A stretch of DNA of 64,000 nt from Notoacmeibacter sp. MSK16QG-6 (GCF_024158145.1 NZ_JAMYXM010000001.1:1530639-1594638); one strand, 5' to 3'; positions 54,541-64,000 are shown, counted from the stretch's first letter. Translations and numbers: made by a program. Notes: generated from the sequence alone by a model not told the origin.

Positions 54541-55215
54541 TCAGTGTGCCGTCATCTCTTCGACGATCTGCTCGCCATTGAGCGATGAGGGGTAGTAGGT
54601 CGGCCAGTTGGTCAGTTCGCTCAAGAGAGCTTGCCGGTCGTCGCCCCAATAGAGATGGTAATGATCGGCTTCGCCAGGCGTGATGCGGTGATCGCTGAAC
54701 TGAATGATCTGCGGTGCGTCCTCGTCGCCACCGGTCTTCTTGAAGATGTAGCGGACGCCGCGATTGCCCTTTTCGTAATTGAGAATTTCGTAGCCGTCAT
54801 CGGCATATTGCCCTTTGGCCGGATTCCCATCCTTGTAGAAGGTAAGCGTCTCGCCATCGATTACGATGCGGTCGACATCCGTCTGATAGCCGGTCGTATA
54901 GTAGGTTTTGTATTCCTCGGCGGTCTTGTCACCCGACTCCGCTTTGTGGGCCATGACGGGATCCAGCGTCCCATCCTGAAGATATGGGTAGACGGACTGC
55001 CAGTCGCCCTGCCAGTCGGCGAGCGTGCGACTCTCGATCTGACTGTCCTCGAAATAGCCCTTGTAGATATCGGTCTTGGCATCCTTCTTATCGTGGGAAT
55101 GCGCATGCGCCGACGTTTCGTCGGCCTTCCTGTCTTCGGCAAATGCCGGTGCTCCGACGAGCAGGGCTGCCAAGAGGGCGAGCGAACCCGCCTGTTTCAT
55201 GAAATCGATATTCAT
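54541..55215 (-). CDS. zinT: ZinT/AdcA-II-type periplasmic zinc-binding protein
   Basis: A 224-residue metal-binding protein that delivers zinc to ZnuA-type transporters during starvation. Signal peptide to about residue 26 (MKQAGSLALLAALLVGAPAFAE core), a His-rich linker SAHAHSHDKK, then the lipocalin-like ZinT domain: YKGYFEDSQIESRTLADWQGDWQSVYPYL, VRYIFKKTGG and the zinc-site HxHL in FSDHRITPGEADHYHLYWGDD (three His). The perfect palindrome at 55243-55260, 28 bases upstream of the start, fits a Zur operator. Confidence 0.9.
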   Translation of the reverse strand: MNIDFMKQAGSLALLAALLVGAPAFAEDRKADETSAHAHSHDKKDAKTDIYKGYFEDSQIESRTLADWQGDWQSVYPYLQDGTLDPVMAHKAESGDKTAEEYKTYYTTGYQTDVDRIVIDGETLTFYKDGNPAKGQYADDGYEILNYEKGNRGVRYIFKKTGGDEDAPQIIQFSDHRITPGEADHYHLYWGDDRQALLSELTNWPTYYPSSLNGEQIVEEMTAH

Positions 55216-55242
55216 TTTCTGGAATCCAATCCTCGTTGTCTA

Positions 55243-55260
55243 GTTATGTTATAACATAAC
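55243..55260. promoter_or_regulatory. Zur-type operator
   Basis: GTTATGTTATAACATAAC is a perfect 18-base palindrome that matches the alphaproteobacterial Zur consensus. It lies 28 bases upstream of the zinT ATG, overlapping where the promoter should be, so zinc-bound Zur would repress zinT. Confidence 0.85.
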
Positions 55261-55406
55261 AAGTATGGTCTAGTCGGATTGAAGTAGGATGGTCAAGGGC
55301 GAAGGGAGAATTATCGGACCGTGATCGCTGCCAATCGGGGCCGGGCGTTAGTGGTGATCGTCATCGAGCCATTTCATGGAGGCGGCACGTGCCGATAGCA
55401 GGACGT

Positions 55407-56078
55407 TCAGCCGTAATCCCGCTCGCCGAAGATGGCGGAGCCGACGCGGATATGGGTTGCGCCAAAGCGAATTGCCGTTTCGAAATCCGCGCTCATACCC
55501 ATGGAAAGCGTTGAAAGCCCGGCCTCGTTGGCCAGCTTGTCTAAAAGCGCGAAATGCGGGCCGGGATTGTCGTCAACGGGCGGAATGCACATTAGCCCGT
55601 CAATTGTCAGGCCGTATTCGTCGCGACATCGGGCGACGAAGGCAACGGCGTCTTCCGGCATGATGCCGGCCTTCTGCTCTTCCTTGCCGGTATTGACCTG
55701 CACCAGCAGACGCGGCGTCTTGCCCTGCTTTTCGATCTCCTTTGCCAGTTCCCTGGCGATCTTCTCGCGGTCGACCGTTTCGATCACATCGAAAAGTGCA
55801 ACGGCATCTGCGGCCTTGTTGCTTTGCAGCGGTCCTATCAGATGGAGTTCGGTGTCGGGATAGTCTTCACGCAAGGCCGGCCATTTGCCCTGCGCTTCCT
55901 GAACTCTGTTTTCGCCAAAGATACGCTGGCCGGCATCGAGAACCGGGCGGATCGTCTCGGCGTCATGCGTTTTCGAAACGGCGACGAGCGTGATGTCGGA
56001 CGCCGGGCGGCCTGCTTCTTCAGCAGAGGCATTCATGGCGCGTTTCACATCATCGAGCCTTTCGGCCGTCTCACTCAT
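55407..56078 (-). CDS. YggS-family PLP-binding protein (PLPBP)
   Basis: A 223-residue alanine-racemase-like TIM-barrel-fold PLP-homeostasis protein. The PLP lysine is in [24 protein letters not shown] follows, then [12 protein letters not shown] (Asn/Lys loop), [12 protein letters not shown] and the phosphate block [28 protein letters not shown]. Of two in-frame ATGs (56084, 56078) the second has the better spacing from GGGGAG. Its gene is divergent from leuS; a long open extension at the 5' side is only the antisense frame of leuS. Confidence 0.92.
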   Translation of the reverse strand: MSETAERLDDVKRAMNASAEEAGRPASDITLVAVSKTHDAETIRPVLDAGQRIFGENRVQEAQGKWPALREDYPDTELHLIGPLQSNKAADAVALFDVIETVDREKIARELAKEIEKQGKTPRLLVQVNTGKEEQKAGIMPEDAVAFVARCRDEYGLTIDGLMCIPPVDDNPGPHFALLDKLANEAGLSTLSMGMSADFETAIRFGATHIRVGSAIFGERDYG

Positions 56079-56186
56079 TGTCATTGCTCCCCTTTCAAAA
56101 TGCCGCGACGGTTGACGCTTTTCGCAAAGCGTGGTCAAGCATCCGCCGATCATCTGCCAGTACTGAAAGATAGAAAAGCTCCGACC

Positions 56187-58796
56187 ATGGCAACCGAGCG
56201 CTACAATTCCCGAACCGTTGAGCCGAAATGGCAGGCCGCCTGGGAGGATAAAAAGCTCTTCGAAACCGACAAGGACGATCCGCGCGAAACCTATTACGTG
56301 CTGGAGATGTTTCCCTATCCGTCCGGTCGCATCCATATCGGCCATGTGCGCAATTACACGATGGGCGATGTCGTGGCCCGTTATAAGCGGGCCAAGGGGT
56401 TCGCTGTCCTGCACCCGATGGGCTGGGACGCCTTCGGTATGCCGGCAGAGAACGCGGCTATGGCCAATAAGACCCATCCGGGAACATGGACCTACGCCAA
56501 TATCGACACGATGCGCGGTCAGCTGAAGAGCATGGGCCTGTCTCTCGACTGGAGCCGTGAATTCGCGACCTGCGACGTCGATTACTATCACCGCCAGCAG
56601 ATGCTGTTTCTCGATATGCTGGATGCCGGCCTTGTTACCCGCAAGAAGAGCCGGGTGAACTGGGACCCGGTCGACATGACGGTGCTCGCCAATGAGCAGG
56701 TGATCGATGGCAAGGGTTGGCGTTCCGGCGCCGATGTCGAGCAGCGCGAGCTGGTCCAGTGGTTCTTCAAAATATCGGACTTCTCCGAAGACCTGCTGAC
56801 TTCGCTCGACGATTTGCCGAACTGGCCGGACAAGGTCCGGACCATGCAGAGAAACTGGATCGGCAAGAGCGAGGGGCTGCAGATCCGCTGGGCGCTGACC
56901 GACAGTGCGCCAGAGGGTTTCGACGAGATCGAAGTCTATACCACGCGGCCGGACACCCTCTACGGCGCATCCTTCATGGCTATCGCGCCGGATCATCCGC
57001 TCAGCCAGAAGCTGGCGGAAGACAATGCCGACCTCGCCGCATTCAATGCCGACTGCAAGCGCATGGGCACGTCGGTCGCGACGCTGGAGACGGCCGAGAA
57101 AAAAGGCTTCGATACGGGCCTCTTCGTCGAGCATCCGCTCGACCCAAGCTGGAAAGTCCCGGTATGGGTCGCCAATTTCGTTCTGACGGATTACGGCACG
57201 GGCGCGTTGTTCGGATGCCCCGCCCACGATCAGCGCGACTGGGAATTCGCCACCAAATACGATCTGCCGATCACGCCGGTCGTCGCGCCGGGAGGCGAGA
57301 GCCCCGACATCTCCCAATCCGCTTATGATGGCGACGGGGTGATGATCAATTCGCGCGATCTGGACGGTATGACCAGCGACGCGGCCTTTAATGCGGTGGC
57401 CGACAGGCTTGCCGCCGAGACGCTGGACGGCCGCCCGATCGCAGAGCGGCAGGTCAAATACAAGCTGCGCGACTGGGGCGTTTCGCGCCAGCGCTACTGG
57501 GGTTGTCCGATCCCGGTCGTGCATTGCGAAAGCTGCGGCACCGTTCCGCTAACGAAGGCGGACCTGCCGGTGAAGCTGCCGGAGGACGTTTCGTTCGACA
57601 GGCCGGGCAATCCGCTCGACCGCCATCCGACCTGGCGCGATGTCGCCTGTCCGAAATGCGCTGGGCCGGCCCAGCGCGAAACCGACACGATGGATACGTT
57701 CGTCGATTCATCCTGGTATTTCGCGCGCTTTACCGCGCCGCATGCCGATGCGCCGACCGAACCGGAGATGGCCAATCGCTGGCTGCCGGTCGATCAGTAT
57801 ATTGGCGGGATCGAACATGCGATTCTTCATCTGCTCTATTCGCGCTTCTTCACGCGGGCGATGAAGGCGACCGGCCATCTGGATCTGAAAGAGCCGTTCA
57901 AGGGTCTCTTTACGCAAGGCATGGTCGTTCACGAAACCTACAAAGCGGCAGACGGGCAATATGTCACGCCCGCCGAAGTGCGCGTCGAAGGCGAGGGGAA
58001 CGATCGACAGGCGGTGCTAATCGCCACCGGCGAGGCGGTCGAAATCGGCGGCATCGAGAAGATGAGCAAGTCGAAGCGGAACGTCGTCGATCCTGAGGAA
58101 ATCCTTGCTTCCTACGGCGCGGATACGGCACGCTTCTTCATGCTGTCGGACAGTCCGCCGGAGCGCGATGTCATCTGGACGGAGGGCGGCGTGGAGGGCG
58201 CGCATCGCTTCGTTCAGCGGGTCTGGCGGCTGCTCTCTGAAGCGGCTCCCGCCCTGCAAGCAGTCGCGGCGAAGGCCGCGACGGACGGCGAGGCGGCAGA
58301 TATTTCAAAGGCGGCGCACCGGACGGTCAAAGCGGTAGGGGAAGACATCGAGAAGCTCGCCTTCAACAAGGCGGTCGCCCGGCTTTATGAGTTGGTGAAC
58401 GGTCTTTCGGCTCCCCTGCAATCGGCAGCCAAGGGCGAAGCCAAGCCTGAGACGCTGGCCGCGCTCGCCGATGCAGCCGACAAGCTGGTCGCCATGCTGG
58501 CGCTGATGATGCCGCATCTAGCCGAGGAATGCTGGCAGATGCTCGGCCACGAGCAGATGGTGGCCGAAACCGCGTGGCCGTCCTATGAGAGCGGCCTCAT
58601 CGAGGACGACACGATGACATTGCCCGTGCAGGTGAACGGAAAGAAGCGCGCCGATGTCACAGTGGCGAAGAATGCGCCCAAGGAAGAGGTCGAAGCAGCC
58701 GCTCTTGCTCTCGACGCCGTGCAAAAGATGCTTGATGGTGGCGCCCCGAAGAAGGTGATCGTGGTGCCGGGGAGAATCGTCAATGTGGTCGTATGA
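56187..58796 (+). CDS. leuS: leucyl-tRNA synthetase
   Basis: Class Ia synthetase of 869 residues. Starts [24 protein letters not shown]-type motif [20 protein letters not shown]; editing (CP1) domain with [19 protein letters not shown], and KMSKS as [17 protein letters not shown]. The zinc-like Cys pair in [10 protein letters not shown] and CPKCAGPAQ is retained in the ZN-1 insertion. Its last 14 bases overlap the start of lptE, so the two are coupled. Confidence 0.96.
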   Translation: MATERYNSRTVEPKWQAAWEDKKLFETDKDDPRETYYVLEMFPYPSGRIHIGHVRNYTMGDVVARYKRAKGFAVLHPMGWDAFGMPAENAAMANKTHPGTWTYANIDTMRGQLKSMGLSLDWSREFATCDVDYYHRQQMLFLDMLDAGLVTRKKSRVNWDPVDMTVLANEQVIDGKGWRSGADVEQRELVQWFFKISDFSEDLLTSLDDLPNWPDKVRTMQRNWIGKSEGLQIRWALTDSAPEGFDEIEVYTTRPDTLYGASFMAIAPDHPLSQKLAEDNADLAAFNADCKRMGTSVATLETAEKKGFDTGLFVEHPLDPSWKVPVWVANFVLTDYGTGALFGCPAHDQRDWEFATKYDLPITPVVAPGGESPDISQSAYDGDGVMINSRDLDGMTSDAAFNAVADRLAAETLDGRPIAERQVKYKLRDWGVSRQRYWGCPIPVVHCESCGTVPLTKADLPVKLPEDVSFDRPGNPLDRHPTWRDVACPKCAGPAQRETDTMDTFVDSSWYFARFTAPHADAPTEPEMANRWLPVDQYIGGIEHAILHLLYSRFFTRAMKATGHLDLKEPFKGLFTQGMVVHETYKAADGQYVTPAEVRVEGEGNDRQAVLIATGEAVEIGGIEKMSKSKRNVVDPEEILASYGADTARFFMLSDSPPERDVIWTEGGVEGAHRFVQRVWRLLSEAAPALQAVAAKAATDGEAADISKAAHRTVKAVGEDIEKLAFNKAVARLYELVNGLSAPLQSAAKGEAKPETLAALADAADKLVAMLALMMPHLAEECWQMLGHEQMVAETAWPSYESGLIEDDTMTLPVQVNGKKRADVTVAKNAPKEEVEAAALALDAVQKMLDGGAPKKVIVVPGRIVNVVV

Positions 58797-59337
58797 TCGC
58801 GTCCAGTCTGCCATTCGCATAGCACTTGGCGCTTTGGGACTGATGGTTCTGGCGGCCTGTACCGCACAGCCGCTTTACGGAACTGGCGGCGGTGTCACCA
58901 CCAATCGACTGCCGATCGAAGTCTCGACGATCAGCGGACGGGCCGGTTTCATGCTGCGCGACGAACTGGTCTTTCTGATCAATGGCGGGCGCAGCCAACC
59001 GGTCGCCGCGCCTTTCCGTCTCGATGTCGATCTGCGCAAGAGAGTACGGACCTCGAATACCGCGCCGGTCGCCGATGGTGAGATCAGCCGGACATTCGCC
59101 GGTCAGGTCGAACTTCGCGGGACGTACAAGCTCACGATCATCGAAACGGGCGAGATCGTGGCCACGGGCGAACGCCGCGCCTTTGCGCAATATGATCGGT
59201 CGACCCAGCTTTATGCTTTGCGATCTGCCGAGGAGGACGCCGAGGAAGATGCTGCGCGTGAACTGGCGCGGATCATCGTTCTGGCGCTGAACGCGAAGCT
59301 GAAGAATTACGCGCCGCCGCAAGTGCTGGCGAAGTAG
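58783..59337 (+). CDS. lptE: LPS-assembly lipoprotein LptE
   Basis: Plug of the LptD/E outer-membrane LPS transporter. It has 184 residues with the lipobox LAAC (Cys about residue 26) and the motif QPLYGTGGG just after. Typical middle: [16 protein letters not shown] and [23 protein letters not shown]. It starts within leuS. In most relatives holA (DNA polymerase delta subunit) follows; here a lipoprotein gene follows instead. The DNA-polymerase gene must lie elsewhere or be separated. Confidence 0.85.
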   Translation: MWSYDRVQSAIRIALGALGLMVLAACTAQPLYGTGGGVTTNRLPIEVSTISGRAGFMLRDELVFLINGGRSQPVAAPFRLDVDLRKRVRTSNTAPVADGEISRTFAGQVELRGTYKLTIIETGEIVATGERRAFAQYDRSTQLYALRSAEEDAEEDAARELARIIVLALNAKLKNYAPPQVLAK

Positions 59338-59404
59338 CGCAGGGAATTACGAGCGGCTATGGCTTCGATAATGGAAGCCAGTCGACAGTTGGGGCATCGT
59401 CTGC

Positions 59405-59998
59405 ATGTTGAAAAATCGTCTCCGTCTGGCCGGATCGCTGTTTGCGCTGTGTCTGGTCGTCAGCGGCTGCACCACAACGAATGTTTCGACGAGTTATTAC
59501 GAAATCTCCGGCAAAAGTTCGGAAGAACTCGACAGGGAAATCGACCGAAAAGGGCCTAAAACGCATCGCGGCAAAGCGATTGCGACGGCGGCCATTAGCA
59601 TGAAGCCCCTGGCTCTCGACCTCGACCGCCGGGGCGGTCGCTGCAGCATCCGCCGGGCAAAGTTCGGCATCGATGCAAACATCACTCTACCGCGATGGCG
59701 CGAGGAGGCGCTCACAAAGGACAGGAACCTTCGGCGCAACTGGAAGGGGTTCGCCGCTTACGCCCGTGCCCATGAAAAGGCTCATGTGGAAATCGCCAAA
59801 GCGTTTGTCCGACTATTGGAGAAAGAGTTGGAAGCCATTCCACCGCAGCCGACATGCGAAGCGCTGAAAGCTCAGTCACGCAAGATTACCAAACGGCTGG
59901 GCCGTCTGCATGAAAAGGCGCAAAACGCTTTCGATGCCAGTGAAAAGAAACGTATCGAGCGACTGATCGCGGAAGCCAAGCGACGGAAAAACAGCTAG
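59405..59998 (+). CDS. DUF922 zinc-protease-like lipoprotein
   Basis: A 197-residue lipoprotein: signal plus lipobox LVVSGC (Cys about residue 20). The DUF922 domain (about 30-150) contains AYARAHEKAHVEIAKAFV, in which HExxH is present and a C-terminal Glu could be the third ligand. It also has KSFGIDANITLPRW-like sequence with a GRCSIRRAKF strand. Function not known; many members sit near outer-membrane biogenesis genes. It follows lptE by 67 bases. Confidence 0.82.
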   Translation: MLKNRLRLAGSLFALCLVVSGCTTTNVSTSYYEISGKSSEELDREIDRKGPKTHRGKAIATAAISMKPLALDLDRRGGRCSIRRAKFGIDANITLPRWREEALTKDRNLRRNWKGFAAYARAHEKAHVEIAKAFVRLLEKELEAIPPQPTCEALKAQSRKITKRLGRLHEKAQNAFDASEKKRIERLIAEAKRRKNS

Positions 59999-60049
59999 GC
60001 GAGCTGCGCTGGGCGATCCGGATTGAATGATGCATTTCGTCTGTCGCTG

Positions 60050-60946
60050 TCAGACAAACCAGTAAAGCACGAGCGGGAGTGTCAGGGCAGCCATCACCGT
60101 CTGCGCTGTTGTAATGCCCGCCATCAACGTGCCGTCACCCTTCATCTGCGTCGTCAGAACATAGGCCGTCGCCGCCGTCGGGATGGCGGTGAAGGTGATC
60201 AGAACCAGCATATCAGTCGAGGCAAGGCTCATCGCCGTGCCGATGGCGAAGGCCAGCGCCGGCACGGCCAGAAGCCGCGCGACACTGTTCGTCAGTAGGG
60301 TCACGGTTTCGCGGCGCGCGGCAGCGGGCTTCAGCGCCGCACCGACGCAGAGCAGGCCGAGCGGCAGGCTGGACTGCGCCAGAAAATCGAAAATCTCTTC
60401 GCTATAGGGCGGCATGCCAAGTCGGCTGAGCGACAGGCCGATCCCGATCAGGCAGGCGATGATCAGAGGGTTGGTCAGGAGCGGCCTGACAAGCGCTTTG
60501 GCGCCAACCCCGCGTTCACCGGCGAGCGCCAGAACCGATAGGACATTGACAGTCGGAACGGCGATGGCGAGGAGCGCTGCGGCACGGCTTATCGCCTCCT
60601 GTCCGCCAATGTTTCCCGCGATGGCCAGACCGAGATAGGTGTTGAAGCGGATCAAGCCTTGGAGCAGCGGCCCATGGCGAGCGGCATTCCAGCCCCGAAT
60701 CCGCGCTGCCAGAGCGGTGAGGGCCGTGACGATGAGTATCGTGATGAGGATCGCGCCGCCGAGATTAAGGATCGCTGGATCGTCTAGCGGAGCTTTGGAA
60801 AGGCTGAGGATGAGCAGCGCCGGGAATAGAAGAAAATAATTCAATTTTTCGGCGGCGGGCCAGAACGCCGGATCGGGAAAGCTCGCCCGGCGCAACAGAA
60901 AGCCAATCATAATCAGGGCGAAAACCGGCCAGAGCGCAGCGATCAT
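60050..60946 (-). CDS. AEC family (auxin efflux carrier-like) transporter
   Basis: A 298-residue membrane protein with about ten helices, of the AEC/BART superfamily. The N-terminus (MIAALWPVFALIMIGFLLRR) and a conserved IRFNTYLGLAIAG after the fifth helix are typical; the repeat GVGAKALVRPLLTNPLIIACLIGIGLSL is the family's second half motif with N-P-L. Substrates of homologues include malonate and dicarboxylates; not determinable here. It converges with the DUF922 gene. Confidence 0.86.
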   Translation of the reverse strand: MIAALWPVFALIMIGFLLRRASFPDPAFWPAAEKLNYFLLFPALLILSLSKAPLDDPAILNLGGAILITILIVTALTALAARIRGWNAARHGPLLQGLIRFNTYLGLAIAGNIGGQEAISRAAALLAIAVPTVNVLSVLALAGERGVGAKALVRPLLTNPLIIACLIGIGLSLSRLGMPPYSEEIFDFLAQSSLPLGLLCVGAALKPAAARRETVTLLTNSVARLLAVPALAFAIGTAMSLASTDMLVLITFTAIPTAATAYVLTTQMKGDGTLMAGITTAQTVMAALTLPLVLYWFV

Positions 60947-60977
60947 CGGTTGATGAAACCTCTTGAACTTCGAAGCG

Positions 60978-61460
60978 CTAACGCATCCAGACGGCGAGTT
61001 CGGGTTTTGTCAGCATCAGCCAGATGATGGCCAGCACGGCAAAAAAGGCAGGAAAGCCGAAGGCGAACCAGACCCTATAGAGACGATAATAGGCATTCGG
61101 CAATGGCGCGCCCTGATCAGCCGCCCGGCGGGCGAGATCGCGCATTCGGACCTGCATCCAGACAACCGGCAGCCAGAATGCACCGACGAGAAAATAGAGG
61201 CCAAGAGACAGCGCGATCCAACCTTCCGAAAGGGACCAGCCAGCTTCACGAACGAGAAGGTAGCCGGTGATAGGCTGTGCGATCGCTGCCGTGGCTGTGA
61301 AGACCATATCGGCCAACACTACGATTCCAGCGACATGCGCGATCAAGACGGCACTACCGCTGCGATGGGACACCACCATGAAGAAAGCGATGCCGGCGCC
61401 CGTGCCGAGGAGGACGGTGGCGCCAATCACATGCAGATAAAGGAGAAGCTGGTAGCTCAT
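60978..61460 (-). CDS. DUF2269 family membrane protein
   Basis: A 160-residue protein with four membrane helices. MSYQLLLYLHVIGATVLLGTGAG (His in helix 1) and GWIALSLGLYFLVGAFWLPVVWMQ are the DUF2269 signature; the conserved His and Trp may bind a haem-like ligand, but this is not established. It overlaps the upstream SDR/DoxX gene by four bases (ATGA), so the three genes on this strand form one operon. Confidence 0.87.
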   Translation of the reverse strand: MSYQLLLYLHVIGATVLLGTGAGIAFFMVVSHRSGSAVLIAHVAGIVVLADMVFTATAAIAQPITGYLLVREAGWSLSEGWIALSLGLYFLVGAFWLPVVWMQVRMRDLARRAADQGAPLPNAYYRLYRVWFAFGFPAFFAVLAIIWLMLTKPELAVWMR

Positions 61461-62749
61461 CGATCTTTGGCGATTGCGGCGACGAAAAGGGCTAGGCCGA
61501 GGGAGGGCAGCACCTTGACGAACGGGCCGAGCGGATCGGCCCAGAGGTCCGGCGTCATCATCGAGCCGCCAACCAGATAGCCAAGAGAAACAATTACCAT
61601 GCCGAGAGAGGCCGCGCGCACCCAAGGCCGCCAAAGAATAGCGAGACCCAGTGCAATGTCCATAATCGATCCCGCGAACACTGCGGTAGGAGCCAGACCA
61701 CCGCTCATTCCGCGAGTCGTTAGTATCGCCGCTGCCCGGTCATACTCCGTGACGCCGATGATGCCAGACAGTATCCAGAAGACCGAAAGCAGCGCGACTC
61801 CGAGCGGAAACAGCAAGTAGAGACGGGCAAACCAACGCTCCTGAACCGTTGCCGGCATGGCGGAGAGAGTTTCATCAAGGGAGCGACAGGGTGTGCCTCC
61901 AGCCTTTAGCCACGCGTCCGGGTCGCCTTCTATGCCATCGGCGAGGGCGGCGAGCGCATTACTGCGCAAAGGCGAGCGCCAGCCGAGATAACCGAGCGCA
62001 TCGGCGCATTTCGCCAGAATGGACATAAACACTGTCGGAACCGGAATTGTAGCGCGCGGATCGGCAAATCCGATCCAGCGACGGATGGTCCGGATGGTTG
62101 CCGATAGCGAGCGCCCCTCCGGCTCGGTCAGATCGGCCAAAGTGCCGTGAGGTATTTCACCTCTTGCCGCCTGCACCACTGCCTGCGCGACATCGTTCAG
62201 AAAGACGGTCTGCACGGTAACATCCGGAATGAAGTGCGGAGCCAACATGGGTAGCGCCGCCGCCGCGCGCAAAAGGGCGGTGCCGCCATAGGCTTCCTGG
62301 CCGATAACGAGAGCAGGCCGTAAAATCACCCAATCGGCTGAGGATTGCCGAATGATCGTCTCGCCCTGACCCTTGGTCGCAAAGAAATCAAGCTTTGCCG
62401 TCTGCGAAGCGCCGACCGCCGATATATGAACAAGGCGCGTCGACGTATCCGCCAAGGCTTCGGTCAGCCGCTCGACGGCGGTGACGTGAATGGCATGCAG
62501 CGAATCGCGCGCGCCATCCTGCAGTGCGCCAGATGCATTGATCACCACATCCTTATCGGCGGTAAGCCTTTGCCAGTCCTCAACCGAGAGCTTCGTGACA
62601 TCGCGGATGATCCACTCGCCATCCGGATCGACTTTTCGTGCTGCATCGACATCGCGTCCCACACCTGTGACTGCAAAGCCGGCCTGTCTCAGAGCCCTCA
62701 AGCAGGCCGCTCCGATCAAGCCGTATCCGCCGATGATAAGGACTTTCAT
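61457..62749 (-). CDS. SDR-type NAD(P)-binding protein fused to DoxX-like membrane domain
   Basis: A 430-residue fusion. Residues 1-290 form an extended-SDR/NmrA-like Rossmann domain (VLIIGGYGLIGAACLRALRQ at 3-22, INASGALQ, VHISAVGAS and SSADWVILRPALV). Residues about 305-430 hold four membrane helices of the DoxX-like family (YLLFPLGVALLSVFWILSGIIG, then FAGSIMDIALGLAILW and LGMVIVSLGYLVGGS). Such fusions often sit beside DUF2269 genes; the likely role is a redox step with a membrane quinone or lipid partner, which is inference. The start is the ATG MKVLIIGG. Confidence 0.85.
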   Translation of the reverse strand: MKVLIIGGYGLIGAACLRALRQAGFAVTGVGRDVDAARKVDPDGEWIIRDVTKLSVEDWQRLTADKDVVINASGALQDGARDSLHAIHVTAVERLTEALADTSTRLVHISAVGASQTAKLDFFATKGQGETIIRQSSADWVILRPALVIGQEAYGGTALLRAAAALPMLAPHFIPDVTVQTVFLNDVAQAVVQAARGEIPHGTLADLTEPEGRSLSATIRTIRRWIGFADPRATIPVPTVFMSILAKCADALGYLGWRSPLRSNALAALADGIEGDPDAWLKAGGTPCRSLDETLSAMPATVQERWFARLYLLFPLGVALLSVFWILSGIIGVTEYDRAAAILTTRGMSGGLAPTAVFAGSIMDIALGLAILWRPWVRAASLGMVIVSLGYLVGGSMMTPDLWADPLGPFVKVLPSLGLALFVAAIAKDR

Positions 62750-62751
62750 GG

Positions 62752-63846
62752 TCAGGTCGTTTGTTCGAGAGAGGTTGCGAAGTCTTCGATCTCGGCCAGG
62801 AAATGGGTGTCCCGGAATTTTTCGATGCAATTCTCCTGATAGGGCGGCGGATCGGACACGATCTTCTGCATGGCCGTCGCCAAGGCCTCCACATCCTTGT
62901 TCGGAACAAGAAAAGCACGCTGTGCGCCTTGCAAAATCTCGGACGGTCCGAAGGGGCAATCTGTGCTGACCACCGGTGTGCCGACGATGAGCGATTCGAT
63001 CAGGACGCCGGGCAATCCCTCGCGTTCGGATGAAAGAATCAACGCATCTGCGTTGCGGATGAGAGGATAGGGGTTGGATCGATAAGGAATGCAGATGACG
63101 TTTTCTGTCAGCCCTAATGCGCCGATCTGGTCTGTGACGTGATCCTTGATCTTGCCGAGAAGGACCAGCTTGCGATCCGTCCCGCTCGCCTTGAAGGCGT
63201 TCAGCAGGATGTCATGGCGCTTGGCCTGTGCGCTACGGCCGACATGGATGATGTAGCTGTCATCCGGAATTGCCGTATCTTCGTCTCTCGACTGTGTACG
63301 GATCGCTTCGAAGTCGAACGGGTTGTAAATGGTGCGGATGCGTCGATCGCTTCTTTTGAAAAGTCGTCGGACCGCATCCTCCATTGCCTCTGACACGCAC
63401 AGCAGCGGCTTATCGCCGTAGAGCTTCTTCAAGCGCCGCCGGCGCGACATGAGGCCGATGCGACGGCTTTCCAGATGTTCGGTAAAATGGTCGTTGGCCA
63501 GCCGGAAGATGAAGCCGCACTCCGGCAGAACCGCAACGATTCGGTCGGCGACAGGCAGGCTGGACATCTTGATCGAAAAGCTGTCCGGGCCGCCGAGATC
63601 GGCTATCGCGTCCCACATCGCCCCGGCCGTTCTGCGGCGGTGAAACAGTCCCCGTTTCACCTTTGGCAGGACGATGTGTCGCAGGAAATCCGGTGGCGGA
63701 AAATTCTTCCGGTCGGTCAGCGTGATGGCGACCGTTTCATAGCCTGCATCGTGCAATATCTTGGCGTATCGCGTGATCGCGCGCTCCGCCCCGCCTCCGG
63801 CGAAATGGGGCAGGACGAAGAGTGCGCGTTTGCGGACTTCACTCAT
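62752..63846 (-). CDS. glycosyltransferase family 4 protein
   Basis: A 364-residue GT-B protein. The N-terminal domain starts RALFVLPHFAGGGAERAITRYAKIL; the nucleotide-sugar domain has IIHVGRSAQAKRHDILLNAF, LVLLGKI and the C-terminal block RNADALILSSEREGLPGVLIESLIVGTPVVSTDCPFGPSEIL with the E-x7-E motif. It may add a sugar to a cell-surface polysaccharide. It lies two bases before the SDR/DoxX gene, so it may be the first gene of that transcript. The acceptor is unknown. Confidence 0.87.
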   Translation of the reverse strand: MSEVRKRALFVLPHFAGGGAERAITRYAKILHDAGYETVAITLTDRKNFPPPDFLRHIVLPKVKRGLFHRRRTAGAMWDAIADLGGPDSFSIKMSSLPVADRIVAVLPECGFIFRLANDHFTEHLESRRIGLMSRRRRLKKLYGDKPLLCVSEAMEDAVRRLFKRSDRRIRTIYNPFDFEAIRTQSRDEDTAIPDDSYIIHVGRSAQAKRHDILLNAFKASGTDRKLVLLGKIKDHVTDQIGALGLTENVICIPYRSNPYPLIRNADALILSSEREGLPGVLIESLIVGTPVVSTDCPFGPSEILQGAQRAFLVPNKDVEALATAMQKIVSDPPPYQENCIEKFRDTHFLAEIEDFATSLEQTT

Positions 63847-63873
63847 TGCATCAGAAGGCCTGAGGGGCAGGGA

Positions 63874-64000
63874 TCAAAGGATGCTCTGTCCGGTTTTTTT
63901 CCAGTCAGCGGTGAAGGCGTCGAGGCCCTTGTCGGTCAGCGGATGCTTGACGAGGGTGTGGAGCGTGGAGGGCGGCACGGTCGCCACATCGGCGCCGATC
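63874..64000 (-). CDS. transaldolase/fructose-6-phosphate aldolase (C-terminal end, cut by window edge)
   Basis: Only the last 42 residues are present. [20 protein letters not shown] followed by [16 protein letters not shown] matches the C-terminus of the small transaldolase/Fsa family (about 217 residues). The catalytic Lys lies outside the window. It ends 28 bases before the glycosyltransferase start. Confidence 0.85.
   Translation of the reverse strand, partial: IGADVATVPPSTLHTLVKHPLTDKGLDAFTADWKKTGQSIL

Noticed and set aside
56085..57524. Upstream extension of the YggS frame on the minus strand
   Set aside because: It covers leuS in antisense and carries no motif; YggS starts at 56078.
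1..64000. CRISPR arrays, tRNA and rRNA genes
   Set aside because: No regularly spaced repeats, cloverleaf or rRNA sequence was seen on either strand.

Overview
This 64 kb window is a gene-dense, GC-rich chromosomal segment of an alphaproteobacterium, most likely of the order Hyphomicrobiales (Rhizobiales). The pointers are hemC-hemD followed by a mitofilin-like protein and a HemY-like protein divergent from tsaD-gpsA; a CenR-like regulator near cyclic-nucleotide-binding, xth, lolA and ftsK genes; Usg; a DUF1674 protein; rsmB-heparinase-purH; and intergenic palindromes of a type common in rhizobia. I cannot place it below order. There is no rRNA, tRNA, CRISPR array, prophage or intact IS element. 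Both ends cut genes: a carbonic anhydrase at base 1 and a transaldolase-like gene at base 64000.

Layout. 1-3.9 kb: carbonic anhydrase, pyridoxal kinase, GNAT, inorganic pyrophosphatase, amidotransferase-TerB pair. 3.9-9.1 kb: haem cluster on the minus strand. 9.2-14.1 kb: plus-strand run tsaD-gpsA-YciI-EVE-methyltransferase-DUF1028-DUF1761. 14.1-21.7 kb: deoB, L,D-transpeptidase, CenR-like regulator, cNMP-binding protein, xth, lolA, ftsK (with a full CtrA-type box upstream). 21.8-25.0 kb: MFS transporter, AhpD-like protein, CAT-like protein, DUF202.

25.05-28.27 kb is the one clearly accessory region. It holds two pairs of inverted intergenic repeats, an orphan small membrane protein, a small XRE regulator behind a perfect inverted repeat, an unassigned gene directly downstream of a Panacea-domain (SocA-like) gene that I read as a candidate toxin-antitoxin pair, a decayed IS1595-type transposase, and a truncated YqaA-family remnant whose end overlaps the end of typA.

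28.3-40.3 kb returns to core genes: typA, dienelactone hydrolase, an isolated O-antigen-ligase-like gene, aldo/keto reductase-dxr (preceded by a terminator-like hairpin that touches the start codon), a DUF1127-like small gene with a divergent LysR regulator, PhoD-type phosphatase, Pmp3/YqaE, and a DUF4212-sodium symporter pair. 40.3-40.65 kb has a short transcript-like unit: a 23-codon ORF with a 13-base Shine-Dalgarno and its own terminator. 40.8-64 kb: OpgC-like protein, nuclease, permease-like protein, porin, htpX-rsmB-heparinase-purH, MarR operon, acs, usg, zinT with a perfect Zur-like palindrome, YggS, leuS-lptE, DUF922 lipoprotein, AEC transporter, DUF2269-SDR/DoxX-glycosyltransferase operon.

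The best candidates for something little described are the Panacea pair (26761-27730), the short ORF with near-maximal ribosome-binding site (40449-40633), and the hairpin controlling entry to the AKR-dxr operon (34660-34700).
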